From Zavarzinella formosa DSM 19928 (GTDB lineage Bacteria; Planctomycetota; Planctomycetia; Gemmatales; Gemmataceae): 64,000 nt of DNA. Of the stretch, positions 34,243-44,100 are shown in pieces. Numbering within the stretch: position 1 is the first letter of the stretch; the number at the start of each line of letters is the position of its first letter. A program made the position numbers and the translations under genes. The stretch spans positions 300 to 64,299 of the forward strand of contig NZ_JH636452.1 in assembly GCF_000255705.1 (NCBI RefSeq). Reading direction: 5' to 3'. The notes beneath the pieces were generated by a model. It ran no database searches and had not been told where the DNA came from. It worked only from the letters and a program-made list of their open reading frames with translations.

Positions 34243-35469
34243 GTGAAGAATTTGATCCTCTCCCTCGGGCTTGTTTTGGCGACCGCCGCCGGGGCCTTTG
34301 CCTTGGATGTTAGCTGGCCGCCGGCCAGGCAAAAAGAATCGGAATTTACGGGGCGAAAGCTGGAGACCTTCCAGCATGGCAGCCGGCAGGAATGGGGCTA
34401 CGCAGAAGCCCAAAAAGACACGTTCTTGGTGCTTCATCCGACGAAAGAGATCAAATCAAACGCCCCGCTTTATGTGGTTCTGCATTCGGCCGGACACGAT
34501 GTTCATTCCTGTCTGGCCTGCACGACCAAGGTTGGCAACCACGACATTTACCATGCCCCGCAAGATTTCTTCGCGCTCTATGTCGATTGCAAAGCCAACA
34601 AGGGAGACTGGTGGTGGAGCATCAACAAATACCCCGGCCCCGAAGTCAGCCCGCCGGAAAAGCGGGTGATTGACACCGTGAAATGGGTGGTCAAACAATA
34701 CGGCATCGACGAGAACCGCGTTTATTTGTGCGGCAATTCGATGGGCGGAAGCGGCACCTTGGGAATCGGAATGCGACACGGTGATGTCTTCGCCGCCATC
34801 AAGGCTAATGTTCCCGCCGAAGTGAAACACGTTTCCAGCCGGATGTACTTCCCGCCGCAGACGGTGCCGACGAATATCACCCTGCCTGATCCTCCCATCG
34901 TCGTTGACTACTCCGCGCCGAACGATGGTTGGTCCCGAGGCCATGATGGGTTCATCAAGGCCATGAACGACCGGAAATACGCCCTCTTCATGTATTGGGG
35001 GCCGTTCGGCCATGCGAACAACCATCAAGAAATTATGAAAGTGAATGACCTGATTAATTCATTTGACTGGCTGAACGTCAAGAAAAACGAATCCTATCCG
35101 GTCTTCACCGATGCCTCGACCAACGACACCCATCCCTGGCCGAATCAACTCACCGACAAGAAAGCGGGCCAGATCAATGCCTTCTTCCGATGGAAAGATG
35201 TGAGTGACACGGCCGATAGCGTCGAAACGTCGCTTTTTCTGGTGAAGCCCACGGAGTTGAAGACGACGTTCACGATCCCGGCCGAGGCCACCGCCGATGT
35301 CACGCTGCGCCGGTTGCAAATGTTGAAAATCGCCCCGGCAACAACGGTGCGCTGGAGATACGGCAAGTCCACCGGAGAGGCAACGGCCGACGCCACCGGG
35401 TGCGTCACCATTCCGAAATTGAAGATCACCGCAGAACCGACCAGTTTGGTCATTAGCAAGTTGAAGTAA
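34243..35469 (+). CDS. Secreted alpha/beta hydrolase (esterase/PHB-depolymerase-like)
   Basis: 408 aa from GTG 34243, which has GGAG upstream and yields a clean signal peptide (LILSLGLVLATAAGAFA). PLYVVLHSAGHD is the oxyanion-hole strand, YLCGNSMGGSGTLG the nucleophile elbow with Ser166, and the catalytic His is probably in WGPFGHANNHQE. The C-terminal 100 residues look like a beta-sandwich (TADVTLRRLQMLKIAPAT). Substrate unknown; likely an ester in polysaccharide or polyester breakdown. It stands alone between the ribosomal terminator and the REP element. Confidence 0.82.
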   Translation: MKNLILSLGLVLATAAGAFALDVSWPPARQKESEFTGRKLETFQHGSRQEWGYAEAQKDTFLVLHPTKEIKSNAPLYVVLHSAGHDVHSCLACTTKVGNHDIYHAPQDFFALYVDCKANKGDWWWSINKYPGPEVSPPEKRVIDTVKWVVKQYGIDENRVYLCGNSMGGSGTLGIGMRHGDVFAAIKANVPAEVKHVSSRMYFPPQTVPTNITLPDPPIVVDYSAPNDGWSRGHDGFIKAMNDRKYALFMYWGPFGHANNHQEIMKVNDLINSFDWLNVKKNESYPVFTDASTNDTHPWPNQLTDKKAGQINAFFRWKDVSDTADSVETSLFLVKPTELKTTFTIPAEATADVTLRRLQMLKIAPATTVRWRYGKSTGEATADATGCVTIPKLKITAEPTSLVISKLK

Positions 35470-35544
35470 GCAGACACGGGACAGGGCATGACGCCCATGT
35501 CGGTCATCTGCTGTCGATCTTGAAAGCAAAGATTCGCGTGTGCC

Positions 35545-35639
35545 TTTTCGGTCCAACGGACCGATTAACATAGCCCAGCCCGAAAGGGCTGGGTACAAAT
35601 GCCATCAGGAAGCCTCGGTCCAACGGACCGATTATCGGC
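35545..35639 (+). repeat. Left REP cluster (three palindromes)
   Basis: Palindromes TCGGTCCAACGGACCGA at both ends and CCCAGCCCGAAAGGGCTGGG in the centre. Differs from the right copy at four bases, all transitions. Confidence 0.9.
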
Positions 35640-35679
35640 GGCTTTTCTGTTCTCCGAGACATATCGGACATATCAACCC

Positions 35680-36132
35680 ATGCCACAATCACATTCCAGA
35701 TTGTTCGTTCATCTAATCTTTTCGGTCAAAAATCGTGATTCCTTGTTGGACGAGTCGATTCGTAATGAATTGCATTCAGTGTTGGGAGGCATCCTCCGGG
35801 ACATCGGTTCACCGCCGGTCATCATCAATTCCGTCGAAGATCATGTGCATTTGTTGTTTCTCCAGTCGAGAACAGATTCGATTTCGGAAATTGTCAACAA
35901 GGTGAAAACCAACTCAAGCAAGTGGATTCGTAGTGTGTCCCCCACCCTTAAAGATTTTCATTGGCAGAATGGTTACGGGGCATTTTCAGTGAGTCAGTCA
36001 AATGTCAAAAGTGTTGCCAAATACATCGAAGAGCAACGGGAGCATCATCGGAAAATGACATTTCAGGAAGAGTATCGGGACTTCCTGAGAAAACATGAGA
36101 TTGAGTTTGATGAACGGTATGTATGGGATTGA
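35680..36132 (+). CDS. REP-associated tyrosine transposase (TnpA_REP, IS200/IS605-like)
   Basis: 150 aa from ATG 35680. Y1-HUH nuclease-transposase: the HUH pair is H55 and H57 in EDHVHLLF, the nucleophile is Tyr115 in SVAKYIEEQREHHR. MPQSHSRLFVHLIFSVKNRD is the family N-terminus. Such enzymes cut single-stranded DNA at REP hairpins, which are present on both sides. Length and motifs are complete, so it should be active. Upstream in-frame residues come from the repeat itself and are not part of the protein. Confidence 0.92.
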   Translation: MPQSHSRLFVHLIFSVKNRDSLLDESIRNELHSVLGGILRDIGSPPVIINSVEDHVHLLFLQSRTDSISEIVNKVKTNSSKWIRSVSPTLKDFHWQNGYGAFSVSQSNVKSVAKYIEEQREHHRKMTFQEEYRDFLRKHEIEFDERYVWD

Positions 36133-36173
36133 TTTTGGCTGGTGGTTGCGCTTGCGGCCCTGACGGACCTTGG

Positions 36174-36268
36174 GCCGATAATCGGTCCGTTGGACCGAAG
36201 TTTCTTGATGGTATTTGTACCCAGCCCTTTCGGGCTGGGCTATGTTAATCGGTCCGTTGGACCGAAAA
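36174..36268 (-). repeat. Right REP cluster (inverted copy)
   Basis: Reverse complement of the left copy with four transitions. Ends 50 bases before the stop of the convergent DUF932-like gene. Confidence 0.9.
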
Positions 36269-36317
36269 AGCCAAGAGGGAATCGAGCCTTTGAAAAATGC
36301 TCGACGCCAAGGATAAA

Positions 36318-37436
36318 TCATCGCATCCCGTTGATCGTCTCAATGGTCCGCTCATCCTTGATGAAGAAATCATTCCAGTTGCCATAGCTGCCAGCGGTTC
36401 CTTCCAGATCGTATTCGGCGCTGACCAGGTCGCCGATGTAGCCTTGGAGTTCGCGGTTGGCGAACGGGTTAGCCCGGTGGGTGGCCAGTTCGCTGGCGAA
36501 GTTCAACAGGTCGTACACCCGGCAGCGGACCGGCAGGGTTCGTTGCTTCTTCACGCTCAGGACATCGGAACTGGTCAGGCCGTAGAGGCGGCTCACGTCG
36601 CCGGTCATTTTGTGGAAGGCGTGCATCACCGGGGTGTCGTCGGAGAGGACATCCGTGCCCGAACCGCCGGTCTGGCTCAGGTTGTTTGTGATCTGCATCT
36701 TGGCGACGATTTTGTATAGTTGATTCGCTTCGTTCACCGAGGCCCACGACTTGGAGGAAGACTCGAAGCGTTGGTGCAGGGCCGAGAAACCTTCCTCGTT
36801 GTTAAAGCCTTCCACCGCACGTTCGAGGGCGAAGCCGGCGCCCTTGGTTCCCTTGCCGCAGTTCAACTCGCTGCGGAACACCGGCGTCATGGCGACGGCG
36901 CCGTTGGTGCAGATCAACCGCATCATGGCGAGGTACACGGCCGGGCGGCCGAAACCGTCGATGGGGGTGTCGATCACATACTTGCTGCGGAAGTCATCCC
37001 CGGCGATTTGCACCGGCACATCGTGCCGAAGTTTGTGGGTGCTGCTGACGACGCCGTTGGTGTATTTGTGCCCTTCGGCCCCGTGGCGATTGAGCAAGTC
37101 CTTCAATTCCTTGTAGTTGATAACCGCTGAGTTTGGCGAGGTGACGGCCAGCAGTTGGTCGGCCTTGCCAGTGCGGTCGATGCAATAGCGGATCGTGTCG
37201 TCCGGGGATTTTTCGCTGATCCGGGTGAAGACCTCGGCATGGCCGAAGTATTTGAAGATGTTCGGCGTGAACCCGAACCGCATTTGCAGGCTGGTCCAGA
37301 AGCGGTTGGTCGTCTTGAGTTCCTCGCCATGCAAGCCAAGAGACTTGACTTGCTGCCGACCGTTGATTCCGGCTTCGGTGTTCAAACGCAGATCTTTGAG
37401 CCGGCAAGTTCCGTAGTCGAATTTCAGGGCCACCAT
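36318..37436 (-). CDS. DUF932-like (phage/plasmid-type) protein
   Basis: 372 aa from ATG 37436 with AGGA upstream. The pattern DDTIRYCIDRTGKADQLLAV, then VMHAFHKMTGDVSRLYGL and a middle rich in YLAMMRLICTNGAVAMTPVF recalls DUF932 proteins found on plasmids and phages and often annotated so in planctomycetes. ICTNG with the following basic stretch is the best match. Function of the family is unclear. It lies 72 bases downstream of a helicase gene on the same strand, suggesting a joint role in DNA metabolism. Confidence 0.6.
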   Translation of the reverse strand: MVALKFDYGTCRLKDLRLNTEAGINGRQQVKSLGLHGEELKTTNRFWTSLQMRFGFTPNIFKYFGHAEVFTRISEKSPDDTIRYCIDRTGKADQLLAVTSPNSAVINYKELKDLLNRHGAEGHKYTNGVVSSTHKLRHDVPVQIAGDDFRSKYVIDTPIDGFGRPAVYLAMMRLICTNGAVAMTPVFRSELNCGKGTKGAGFALERAVEGFNNEEGFSALHQRFESSSKSWASVNEANQLYKIVAKMQITNNLSQTGGSGTDVLSDDTPVMHAFHKMTGDVSRLYGLTSSDVLSVKKQRTLPVRCRVYDLLNFASELATHRANPFANRELQGYIGDLVSAEYDLEGTAGSYGNWNDFFIKDERTIETINGMR

Positions 37437-37508
37437 GTGCGGATCCTCCTCGGGGGCCACGATTTTCGCGGCCGGTTTTGGGAATAGTGTTTGTGAACAG
37501 GGAGTTTT

Positions 37509-38624
37509 TCAGACGATCGAAGGTTCGTTGCGGCGATGGCGACGGGCAAGGGCTTGCCGCTTCTTCACGAACTCGGGCAGGTCAACCCGTTGGGTCGCCA
37601 GCGCTTTCAACACATTTTGGCTCACCCGCTCGATCATCGGATTGAGGGTGAGGGATTTCCAAGAACCGTGTTCCCACGCATACTGGGAAACGGCTTCGGC
37701 CGTGCGGGTGAACGGCCACGGGCTTTGCTGACATTGAACGATTTGCTTGACCGGCAAGTCGGCGAATTTTCTCAACACCCGGCCGCACATTTGGACGGTG
37801 ACGGCCTTGGTGGACGGTCGGCAGAAGACGGTCTTCAGGGAGGGGCAATCGAACCCCTCGGCCAGCACCATGCAGTTGATCAGCATCTCGGCATCGCCTT
37901 TTTCAAAGGCGGCCAGTTGGGCGTCGCGATCGCTCGATCCGGTGACCACTTCCGAACGCACCCCGGCGGCTTCAAGCAGGCGTTGCAGTTCTTCGCATTG
38001 GCCGAGCGTGTGGAAGTAGGTGATCGACTTGCCCCACTTGGCCCGGTCGCTCAGGTAGAGGTTGGCGACGGCCTTCGGCGAATGTTGCGGGACGGTGTAA
38101 TGGTCGAACTTGCTGAGGAAGCCTTCTTGAATCAGTTGCCGGATGCCGGCGTCGCGGATGACTTTGTCGAAGCAGAGCTTCATCTTGTCGGCGCGGAAGG
38201 GGGTCGCCGAGAGGCCGAGGATGAACTTCGGCCGGATGACACTGTGCAGGTGGGCCATGCTATTGGCGGCATCATGCTGGGCTTCGTCCACCACCAGCAG
38301 ATCGAGATTCTTGGGCGGGTCTTTCTCGAACATGGAGATGAATTCAACCTTCACATTCATGCCGCGTTCGTCGATTTCCTCGGCTGTTTGCGTCAGCAGG
38401 TTTCGCCGCATGGCGATCCAGCCGACTTTGAGGCCAAGTTCTTGTTGCAACCCCCAGGCGCTCATCAGGCCCATGACCGTCTTGCCGCTGCCGGTGGGGC
38501 TTTCGATGAGGACAGACCGCATCTTGCGGTTGAGGAACATGTCCCACACTTTTTCGACGATCCGGCTCTGATAAGGCCGGGGTTCGATTTGCGTGTTGGC
38601 GATCAGTTCGGTGACGCGGAGCAT
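37509..38624 (-). CDS. DEAD/DEAH-type superfamily 2 helicase
   Basis: 371 aa from ATG 38624; GAGGGACGG stands upstream. Motif I is ESPTGSGKTVMGL, II is LLVVDEAQHDAA, III is LGLSATPFRAD, and the second RecA lobe shows MVLAEGFDCPSLKTV and QMCGRVLRKF (motif VI with Arg finger). It resembles the Rad25/UvrB-ResIII helicase group used by restriction systems and phages. It is shorter than most. It precedes the DUF932-like gene and is divergent from the next one. Possible phage or defence origin. Confidence 0.85.
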   Translation of the reverse strand: MLRVTELIANTQIEPRPYQSRIVEKVWDMFLNRKMRSVLIESPTGSGKTVMGLMSAWGLQQELGLKVGWIAMRRNLLTQTAEEIDERGMNVKVEFISMFEKDPPKNLDLLVVDEAQHDAANSMAHLHSVIRPKFILGLSATPFRADKMKLCFDKVIRDAGIRQLIQEGFLSKFDHYTVPQHSPKAVANLYLSDRAKWGKSITYFHTLGQCEELQRLLEAAGVRSEVVTGSSDRDAQLAAFEKGDAEMLINCMVLAEGFDCPSLKTVFCRPSTKAVTVQMCGRVLRKFADLPVKQIVQCQQSPWPFTRTAEAVSQYAWEHGSWKSLTLNPMIERVSQNVLKALATQRVDLPEFVKKRQALARRHRRNEPSIV

Positions 38625-38770
38625 GTGAACCGTCCCTCGTCCTTGGGTGACCATCTTGGGGGTTTTGTTGGGGTGATTTTGCCATCGGTTTCCCCAAATC
38701 ACAATGTCGGTAGGAGACAAAAATTTCCGAAAAAAGTTCACGCGGGACTTGCGGAGCAGGCCGGGATGTT

Positions 38771-38800
38771 TTGACGGTGCTTGACACGCCTTTCGATAAA
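38771..38800 (+). promoter_or_regulatory. Candidate promoter for the 38832 gene
   Basis: TTGACG (38771-38776) and GATAAA (38795-38800) with an 18-base spacer, in the divergent gap after the helicase start. A second TTGACA at 38781 overlaps it. Confidence 0.4.
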
Positions 38801-38831
38801 ATCAACCACACCTATTCGCAAGGAAGCCCAA

Positions 38832-39599
38832 ATGACGGAAGACGACTGGCTGAACGGCGATGACTGGCAGGGAATGCTTGCCTTTATGAGAGGAAAATTA
38901 TCCAAACGAGAACACACTCTTTACGTGTGCGCCGGACTTCGCCAGATATGGGATTTGCTCTATCACGATGACTCGCGAATAGCTGTTGGCATGGCTGAAC
39001 GAGAAGCAGACGGGTGGAAGCCAGACAAGGATGAGGGATTTCGTTATTGGCTTCGGGCAGAAGAGGCAACATATTGTGATATGTACTGCAATCCGAGATT
39101 GATCATCGAACTAAAGGGAAACGGAAACCATTATTCGGCAGTAGAGCGTTTGCTTGAACTGAAGGTCTTCGCCGAATCAGATATTATTGTCGGGGAAGAG
39201 CAGATCGGTGATCATCAGATGATCTCTCGCCTGTCCAATGCGGCCCACATCGCTTGGTACTGCCTGTACAAATTTGAGGATGGCGGGTTTAACAATCAGC
39301 TAACTGATCGCCTGATGAGGGAATCGCGGTGGCCGGGTGTTTGGCTGATTCGTGAAATTTTTGGTAACCCGTTCCGAAACGTGATGATTCGCCCCGAATG
39401 GCTTGCGTGGGATGGTGGAGCCATTCCCGCCATTGCCGAAGGCATTTACGACGAAAGAGCATTCAACCGCCTCCCCATTTTGGCCGACGCCTTGGAAGAC
39501 GCGGGTTGCGATGAGGCGGCGATCCTCGATCATTGCCGCCAACCGGGAAATCATGCCCGAGGTTGTTGGGTGATCGATTTGCTGTTGGGGCGACGATAG
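38832..39599 (+). CDS. Hypothetical protein, 255 aa
   Basis: Start at ATG 38832 after AAGGA. Soluble acidic protein, starting MTEDDWLNGDDW, with WDLLYHDDSRIAVGMAEREA, GWKPDKDEGFRYWLRAEEA and a C-terminus ALEDAGCDEAAILDHCRQPG followed by NHARGCWVIDLLLGRR. The ending CDEAAILDHCR...HVRGCWVVDLLLG is widely seen as a C-terminal tag-like motif in planctomycete (Gemmata) proteins of unknown function. No catalytic motif was found. Confidence 0.7.
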   Translation: MTEDDWLNGDDWQGMLAFMRGKLSKREHTLYVCAGLRQIWDLLYHDDSRIAVGMAEREADGWKPDKDEGFRYWLRAEEATYCDMYCNPRLIIELKGNGNHYSAVERLLELKVFAESDIIVGEEQIGDHQMISRLSNAAHIAWYCLYKFEDGGFNNQLTDRLMRESRWPGVWLIREIFGNPFRNVMIRPEWLAWDGGAIPAIAEGIYDERAFNRLPILADALEDAGCDEAAILDHCRQPGNHARGCWVIDLLLGRR

Positions 39600-39708
39600 C
39601 GTTGCGAACTGGCATGGCGGCTCCGCATCTCCCGTGGTACACCACAAACACAGGTTTGACGGGTGGTTGAAGGCCGCCCCGGTGTTCCCGCGCGTAAGGA
39701 ATCGCACG

Positions 39709-40992
39709 ATGACAAAGCCCGCAGTGGGTGTGTTTGTTCTTTGCGTGGCGGTGTTTCTGGCCAATGGGCGTCCGCTTCCCGAGGTTGATTGCGTCGCGGC
39801 TCCGTACACGGCTTGGTCGCTTGTGCGACATGGCTCCTATGACCTGCGACAATATCCCGAACTGGATCGTTTTCTGGGCGCCGGGGTTCTGGAACGGCCG
39901 GACGGGGGCCGGTTTTCGATGCGCCCGCCGGGAAGCGCGTTCGCGGCTGTTCCGGCGATGCTCCCCTTTGCTTTGTTCCGCGAGACTCCGTTGCGGGACA
40001 TCAACATGCTCAACTTGGGCAAGCTGACGGCCACTTTCTCCGTGGCGGGAGCGGCGGTTTTCTTTTTCCTTGTCTGTCGGCGGTTGGCTCCATCGGCCGC
40101 GTGGCCGGCGACTGTTTTGTTTGCCTTCGGAACCTGTCTGTTTAGTGTCGCCAGTCAGGCGCTTTGGATGCACGGGCCGGCTGTTTTTTGGCTGTGCGCC
40201 GCGTTGTATCTGTTAACCTGCCCGGAGTGTGAGCGAAGGAACTATCGGCTGGCGACGGGGTTCTCCCTTGGCATGGCCGTGCTGACCCGGCCCACGACGG
40301 GTTTCTTCGTGGTGGCCACGCTGGTGGATTTGCTTGTCCGGCGGCAATGGCGGGCCGCTTTTTGGGTGAGCATGGGGGGAGTGATTCCCGCGATTGTGTT
40401 GTTTCATTATCAATGGGTGAATTTCGGCAGCCCGCTGGTCGGCGGGTACAAGGACGATAACTGGGAAGAGTCTCCGCCCCTTTGGCTGGGGTTGGGCGGC
40501 CTGTTGGTGGCGCCTTCTCGCGGCCTGTTTGTTTATTCGCCCGCCTTGCTGCTGGCGTTGCCCGGCGCCTGGATGCTGAGACGCCGGGGCGAGGAACCGC
40601 TCGCCGGGGTTCGGGGGATGTTGCTGGCCTGGCTGGCGGCCTCGGTGGCCACGCTGCTGTTTTTCGCCCGCTGGTACGACTGGCGAGGGGGATGGTGCTA
40701 CGGTCCCCGCTTTCTTTGCGAGACGATGCCTCTGATGTGCCTGCTCTTCGCATTTGCCTATGCGAAACTGCGGAACAACTGGCAGCGCGGGTTCGCCATC
40801 GGTCTGATCGCAGTGTCCGTCGGTGTCCACTTCCTCGGCGTCTTTGGCTACGGCGGTTACGCTCCCTGGCAGGTACGCCACATGTTGCCGGACCAAGGTC
40901 GTTGCTTGTTCTCCTTGGAGGACACTCAGATCGAAGCGCATGTCCGCGACTTCTTCGATCAATTGACCCGGTCGGGCCGATATCGACGCTGA
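39709..40992 (+). CDS. Multi-pass membrane protein, GT39/ArnT-like glycosyltransferase
   Basis: 427 aa with about ten membrane segments (GVFVLCVAVFLANG, ATFSVAGAAVFFFLVC, AVFWLCAALYLLT, FWVSMGGVIPAIVLFHY). LPEVDCVAAPYTAWSLV in the first loop holds an Asp like the catalytic residue of GT-C transferases, and WYDWRGGWCYGPRFLCETMP is the conserved-looking late loop. Members transfer sugars from polyprenyl phosphates to proteins or lipids at the membrane. ATG 39709 chosen because the upstream residues are not hydrophobic. Assignment by topology, not by firm motif. Confidence 0.7.
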   Translation: MTKPAVGVFVLCVAVFLANGRPLPEVDCVAAPYTAWSLVRHGSYDLRQYPELDRFLGAGVLERPDGGRFSMRPPGSAFAAVPAMLPFALFRETPLRDINMLNLGKLTATFSVAGAAVFFFLVCRRLAPSAAWPATVLFAFGTCLFSVASQALWMHGPAVFWLCAALYLLTCPECERRNYRLATGFSLGMAVLTRPTTGFFVVATLVDLLVRRQWRAAFWVSMGGVIPAIVLFHYQWVNFGSPLVGGYKDDNWEESPPLWLGLGGLLVAPSRGLFVYSPALLLALPGAWMLRRRGEEPLAGVRGMLLAWLAASVATLLFFARWYDWRGGWCYGPRFLCETMPLMCLLFAFAYAKLRNNWQRGFAIGLIAVSVGVHFLGVFGYGGYAPWQVRHMLPDQGRCLFSLEDTQIEAHVRDFFDQLTRSGRYRR

Positions 40993-41008
40993 ATGCCGAC
41001 CGTTTTCA

Positions 41009-41149
41009 TCAATTTTCCCCGGAACCGTCCCCCCCATTCTCAGGGTTGAGGTTCTGAATCAACATCAAGTCGGGGACATCGCCCCGGCGGGGAGGCATTT
41101 TCGTTGGCCCCTTGCGGAAAATGTCCGGCGGGATAGGAATCACATTCAC
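41009..41149 (-). CDS. Candidate small protein, 46 aa
   Basis: A minus-strand frame from GTG 41149 to TGA 41009-41011 reads NVIPIPPDIFRKGPTK, then MPPRRGDVPDLMLIQNL, then a short acidic Gly/Asn end. It looks like a real peptide and fills most of the gap between the membrane transferase and the DUF4838-like gene. A GGGGCGGG stretch lies 6 to 8 bases before the start. The frame is open further upstream into the divergent gene, so it might also be a remnant of something longer. No family known. Confidence 0.4.
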   Translation of the reverse strand: MNVIPIPPDIFRKGPTKMPPRRGDVPDLMLIQNLNPENGGDGSGEN

Positions 41150-41199
41150 CGGCTTTTTCCCGCCCCGAACCGCACGTTCAACCCACGGAAGCCTTCGCC

Positions 41200-44100
41200 A
41201 TGATTCGTGCTGTCCTTCCCGCCATTTCCGCGGCGCTGATTTTCTCCTCCCTGCTTCGGGCTGATGTCACGCTTGTGGACAACGGCCAGCCGAAGTGTGT
41301 CATCGTGGTCGATCCGGCTGTGATGGCGGCAGACAAGCCGGTCAACGGCTTAAAGTTCCCCGAGGCGGAGGCCGAGCGGCAACGCCAGCGATTGCGGGAG
41401 TCCGTCAAAGACCTCGCCCTCTATCTCGGCAAAATCAGCGGCGCGAAGATCGAGACGGTGACGGCCGCTCCCGGCCCGGAGGACAAGCGGATTCCCGTGC
41501 TGGTTGGCGCGCCGGCCGTCAAGGCGTTTGGCCCGACGACCAAGAATGTCCTTTACAAACAGGGCTTTCGGTATGTCGTTTCGGCAAAAGGTGTCGGCCT
41601 CTCCGGCGAATCCGATCTCGCGGCCAGTTATGCGGTGTACGAACTGCTCGACCGGCTCGGTTGCCGATGGTTTATGCCGAGCGAAATGGGTGAGGTGATT
41701 CCCTCCGCGAAGACCATCACATTGGAGGAAGTCGATCTGTCTTCCGCTCCGGGGACGCATTATCGTGGTCTTTGGTATGCCGACGAGGATTACAAACGCC
41801 GCAACCGTCTCGGCGGCTTGTTGCTCTCGGCCGGTCACGCCTTGGAAATGTACGTCACCAAGGAGGAACGCGAAAAGCATCCCGACTGGGTGGCCGAGAT
41901 TGGCGGGAAGCCCAGCCCGAACCGGTTGCGCTGGAGCAACGCGGGGCTGGCGGATTCTCTGGCGGACAAGTTGCTCGCCATGAACGCGAAAGACCCGCAA
42001 CCATCGTATTCCCTCTCCCCGGATGATGGCTCGGATTGGGATGAATCCAAGGAGGACAAGGCTCTCGACGCCGGAGACATCGACCCGACGTTTCAACAAA
42101 CCGCCCTCGCCGACCGGTTGATGGTGCTGACCAATCGTGTTGCCGGGAAGGTGGCGACGAAGAATCCGGATGTGTTGTTCGGCATGCTTGCCTACGCCCA
42201 ATACACCCGCCCGCCCGTCCGCGAGAAGGTTCATCCAAGCATTGTGCCGCAACTGGCCCCGATCACGTATAGCCGGGCGCATCCGATGACCGATGACCGG
42301 GTGCCCGGCAACAAAGACCTGCGTTATCTCATCGAAGGCTGGGGCAAAAAATCGAAGATGACTTCCATGTATTACTATGGGTGGTTTCTCGCCGAACCCT
42401 CGGCGCCGAATCCGATGCTCACGAAATGGGGCGTCGATGTGCCCGCTGCGTTGGCGAATAATTGCAAGTTCTGGCAGCCGGAAACGATGCCGAATTTTGA
42501 GACCTCCATGCACGCCCTGTACATGGGGGGCCGCCTCGCGTGGGACCCGACGATCAAGCCGGAAGATGTCTATGCGGACATCAACACCAAGTTTTACGGC
42601 AATGCCGCCCGCGAGATGACCGCTTATTGGAAGCACATCGACGACGTGTGGGTGAACACCCCCGAATACTCGGGATGCGGCTTCGCTTATCTGCGGCGCT
42701 GGACACCGGAACAAATGAAGAAGGCCCGAATCCTGATGGATGCCGGAATCGCCGCCGCCAAAACACCGGCTGAAAAGCAGCGAATTCAACTGGCCGATGA
42801 TTCGTTAAAGCTGTTTGAACTGTTCATGAAATTACGGCTTGACCAAGCCGAGGGACGGTTCGCCACGCTGGGCGAAGAAGCGGCCGTGTGGCGAAAGCGG
42901 GTGGTCGAACTTGGGGAGAAATACAAGGACCAACACTGCTTCACCCGCGTGGGTTGGACGCCGAACACCGTCAACGGGTCGTATTTCGGCCAGTTTTATC
43001 AGCAGACCTATGACGATGCCGAACGTCTGGCGAAAAACTTCGACATCCTGACGAAAGCCCCGGCCCGGCAATTCCGCTATCAGGCCGTCGCCGACAACAA
43101 AGGCGAGGCCGCCGGTTGGGCGAAGCCGGAATTTGACGACAAGGCGTGGAAGACCACCGACGTATGCGTGGATTCGTGGTCCACGCTTGGTTACCACGAC
43201 CACTTTAAATCGATGTGGTATCGCACGGAAGTGAATCTCCCCACGGTGCCGAAAGGGCGCCGGGTTTCCCTCTGGCTCGGCAGTTTCGACGGCAGTGTGA
43301 AAGTGTTCGTGAACGGCCAACTTGTCAAGCACACCGACACGGCCGGCAAATCAGCCGACGAGGTGACGGGATACTGCCAGCCGTTTTCCTACGACATCAC
43401 CTCCGTCGCCAAACCGGGAGCGAACACCGTCGCCCTGTTCTGCACACGAAAAGACTTCAACGAACTCGGCACCGGCGGCTTGCTCGGCCCGGCGGTGGTC
43501 TATGCAGAAAAGCCGCTGAGGTGGGTTCCCGCCACCGCCCACGCGGTTCCCAAGGAAACTGCCACGGAGGGGGAGGGCTATTTCTCCATCATTGAGGGGA
43601 AGAATGGCCGGTTGTATGTCGGCACCCATGCCAACGGCATGAATTCTTGGTTGGTGGAGTTCGATCCGGCGACGAAGAAGATGAAGATCGTCGTGGACTG
43701 CCACAAAGCCATTGGCACGGATATCAAAGGCTTCGGCTCGCAGGCCAAAATTCACACCCGCAACAATGTGGGGGCGAGCGGCAAAATCTATTTCGGCACC
43801 AAGCAAGGCTACCCGAGCAAAACCGAAAAGCGCGAAGACTATCCTGGCGGCTATCCGATGGTTTACGACCCGGTGACTGGCGAAACGAAAGTCTACCCGA
43901 TCCCGGTGAAGCATCACGGTATCAACAGCATCATGCCGGATGAATCACGCGGAATCGCTTACATCTCCACTTGTTCCGATGGTCGGCCGGGGCCAGGTGA
44001 AAGCTCTGTCTTCTTGGTTCTCGACCTGAAAACCGGCAAATACAAAGAGCTGATCGACACCAAGCATATTTACGGATTCATTGTGCTGGACAACCTCGGC

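Larger units (their letters stand above)
35545..36268. mobile_element. REP-associated transposase element flanked by 95-bp inverted repeats
   Basis: A RAYT-type transposase gene is bracketed by two inverted 95-base copies (35545-35639 and 36174-36268) that agree at 91 positions. Each copy has three hairpins: GGTCC/GGACC at both ends and CCCAGCCC/GGGCTGGG in the middle. The layout matches REP/BIME elements carried with their tyrosine transposase. Confidence 0.85.

Noticed and set aside
35504-36321. Short frames reading GLGYVNRSVGP in the REP clusters
   Set aside because: They are translations of the repeat palindromes in both copies, not genes.
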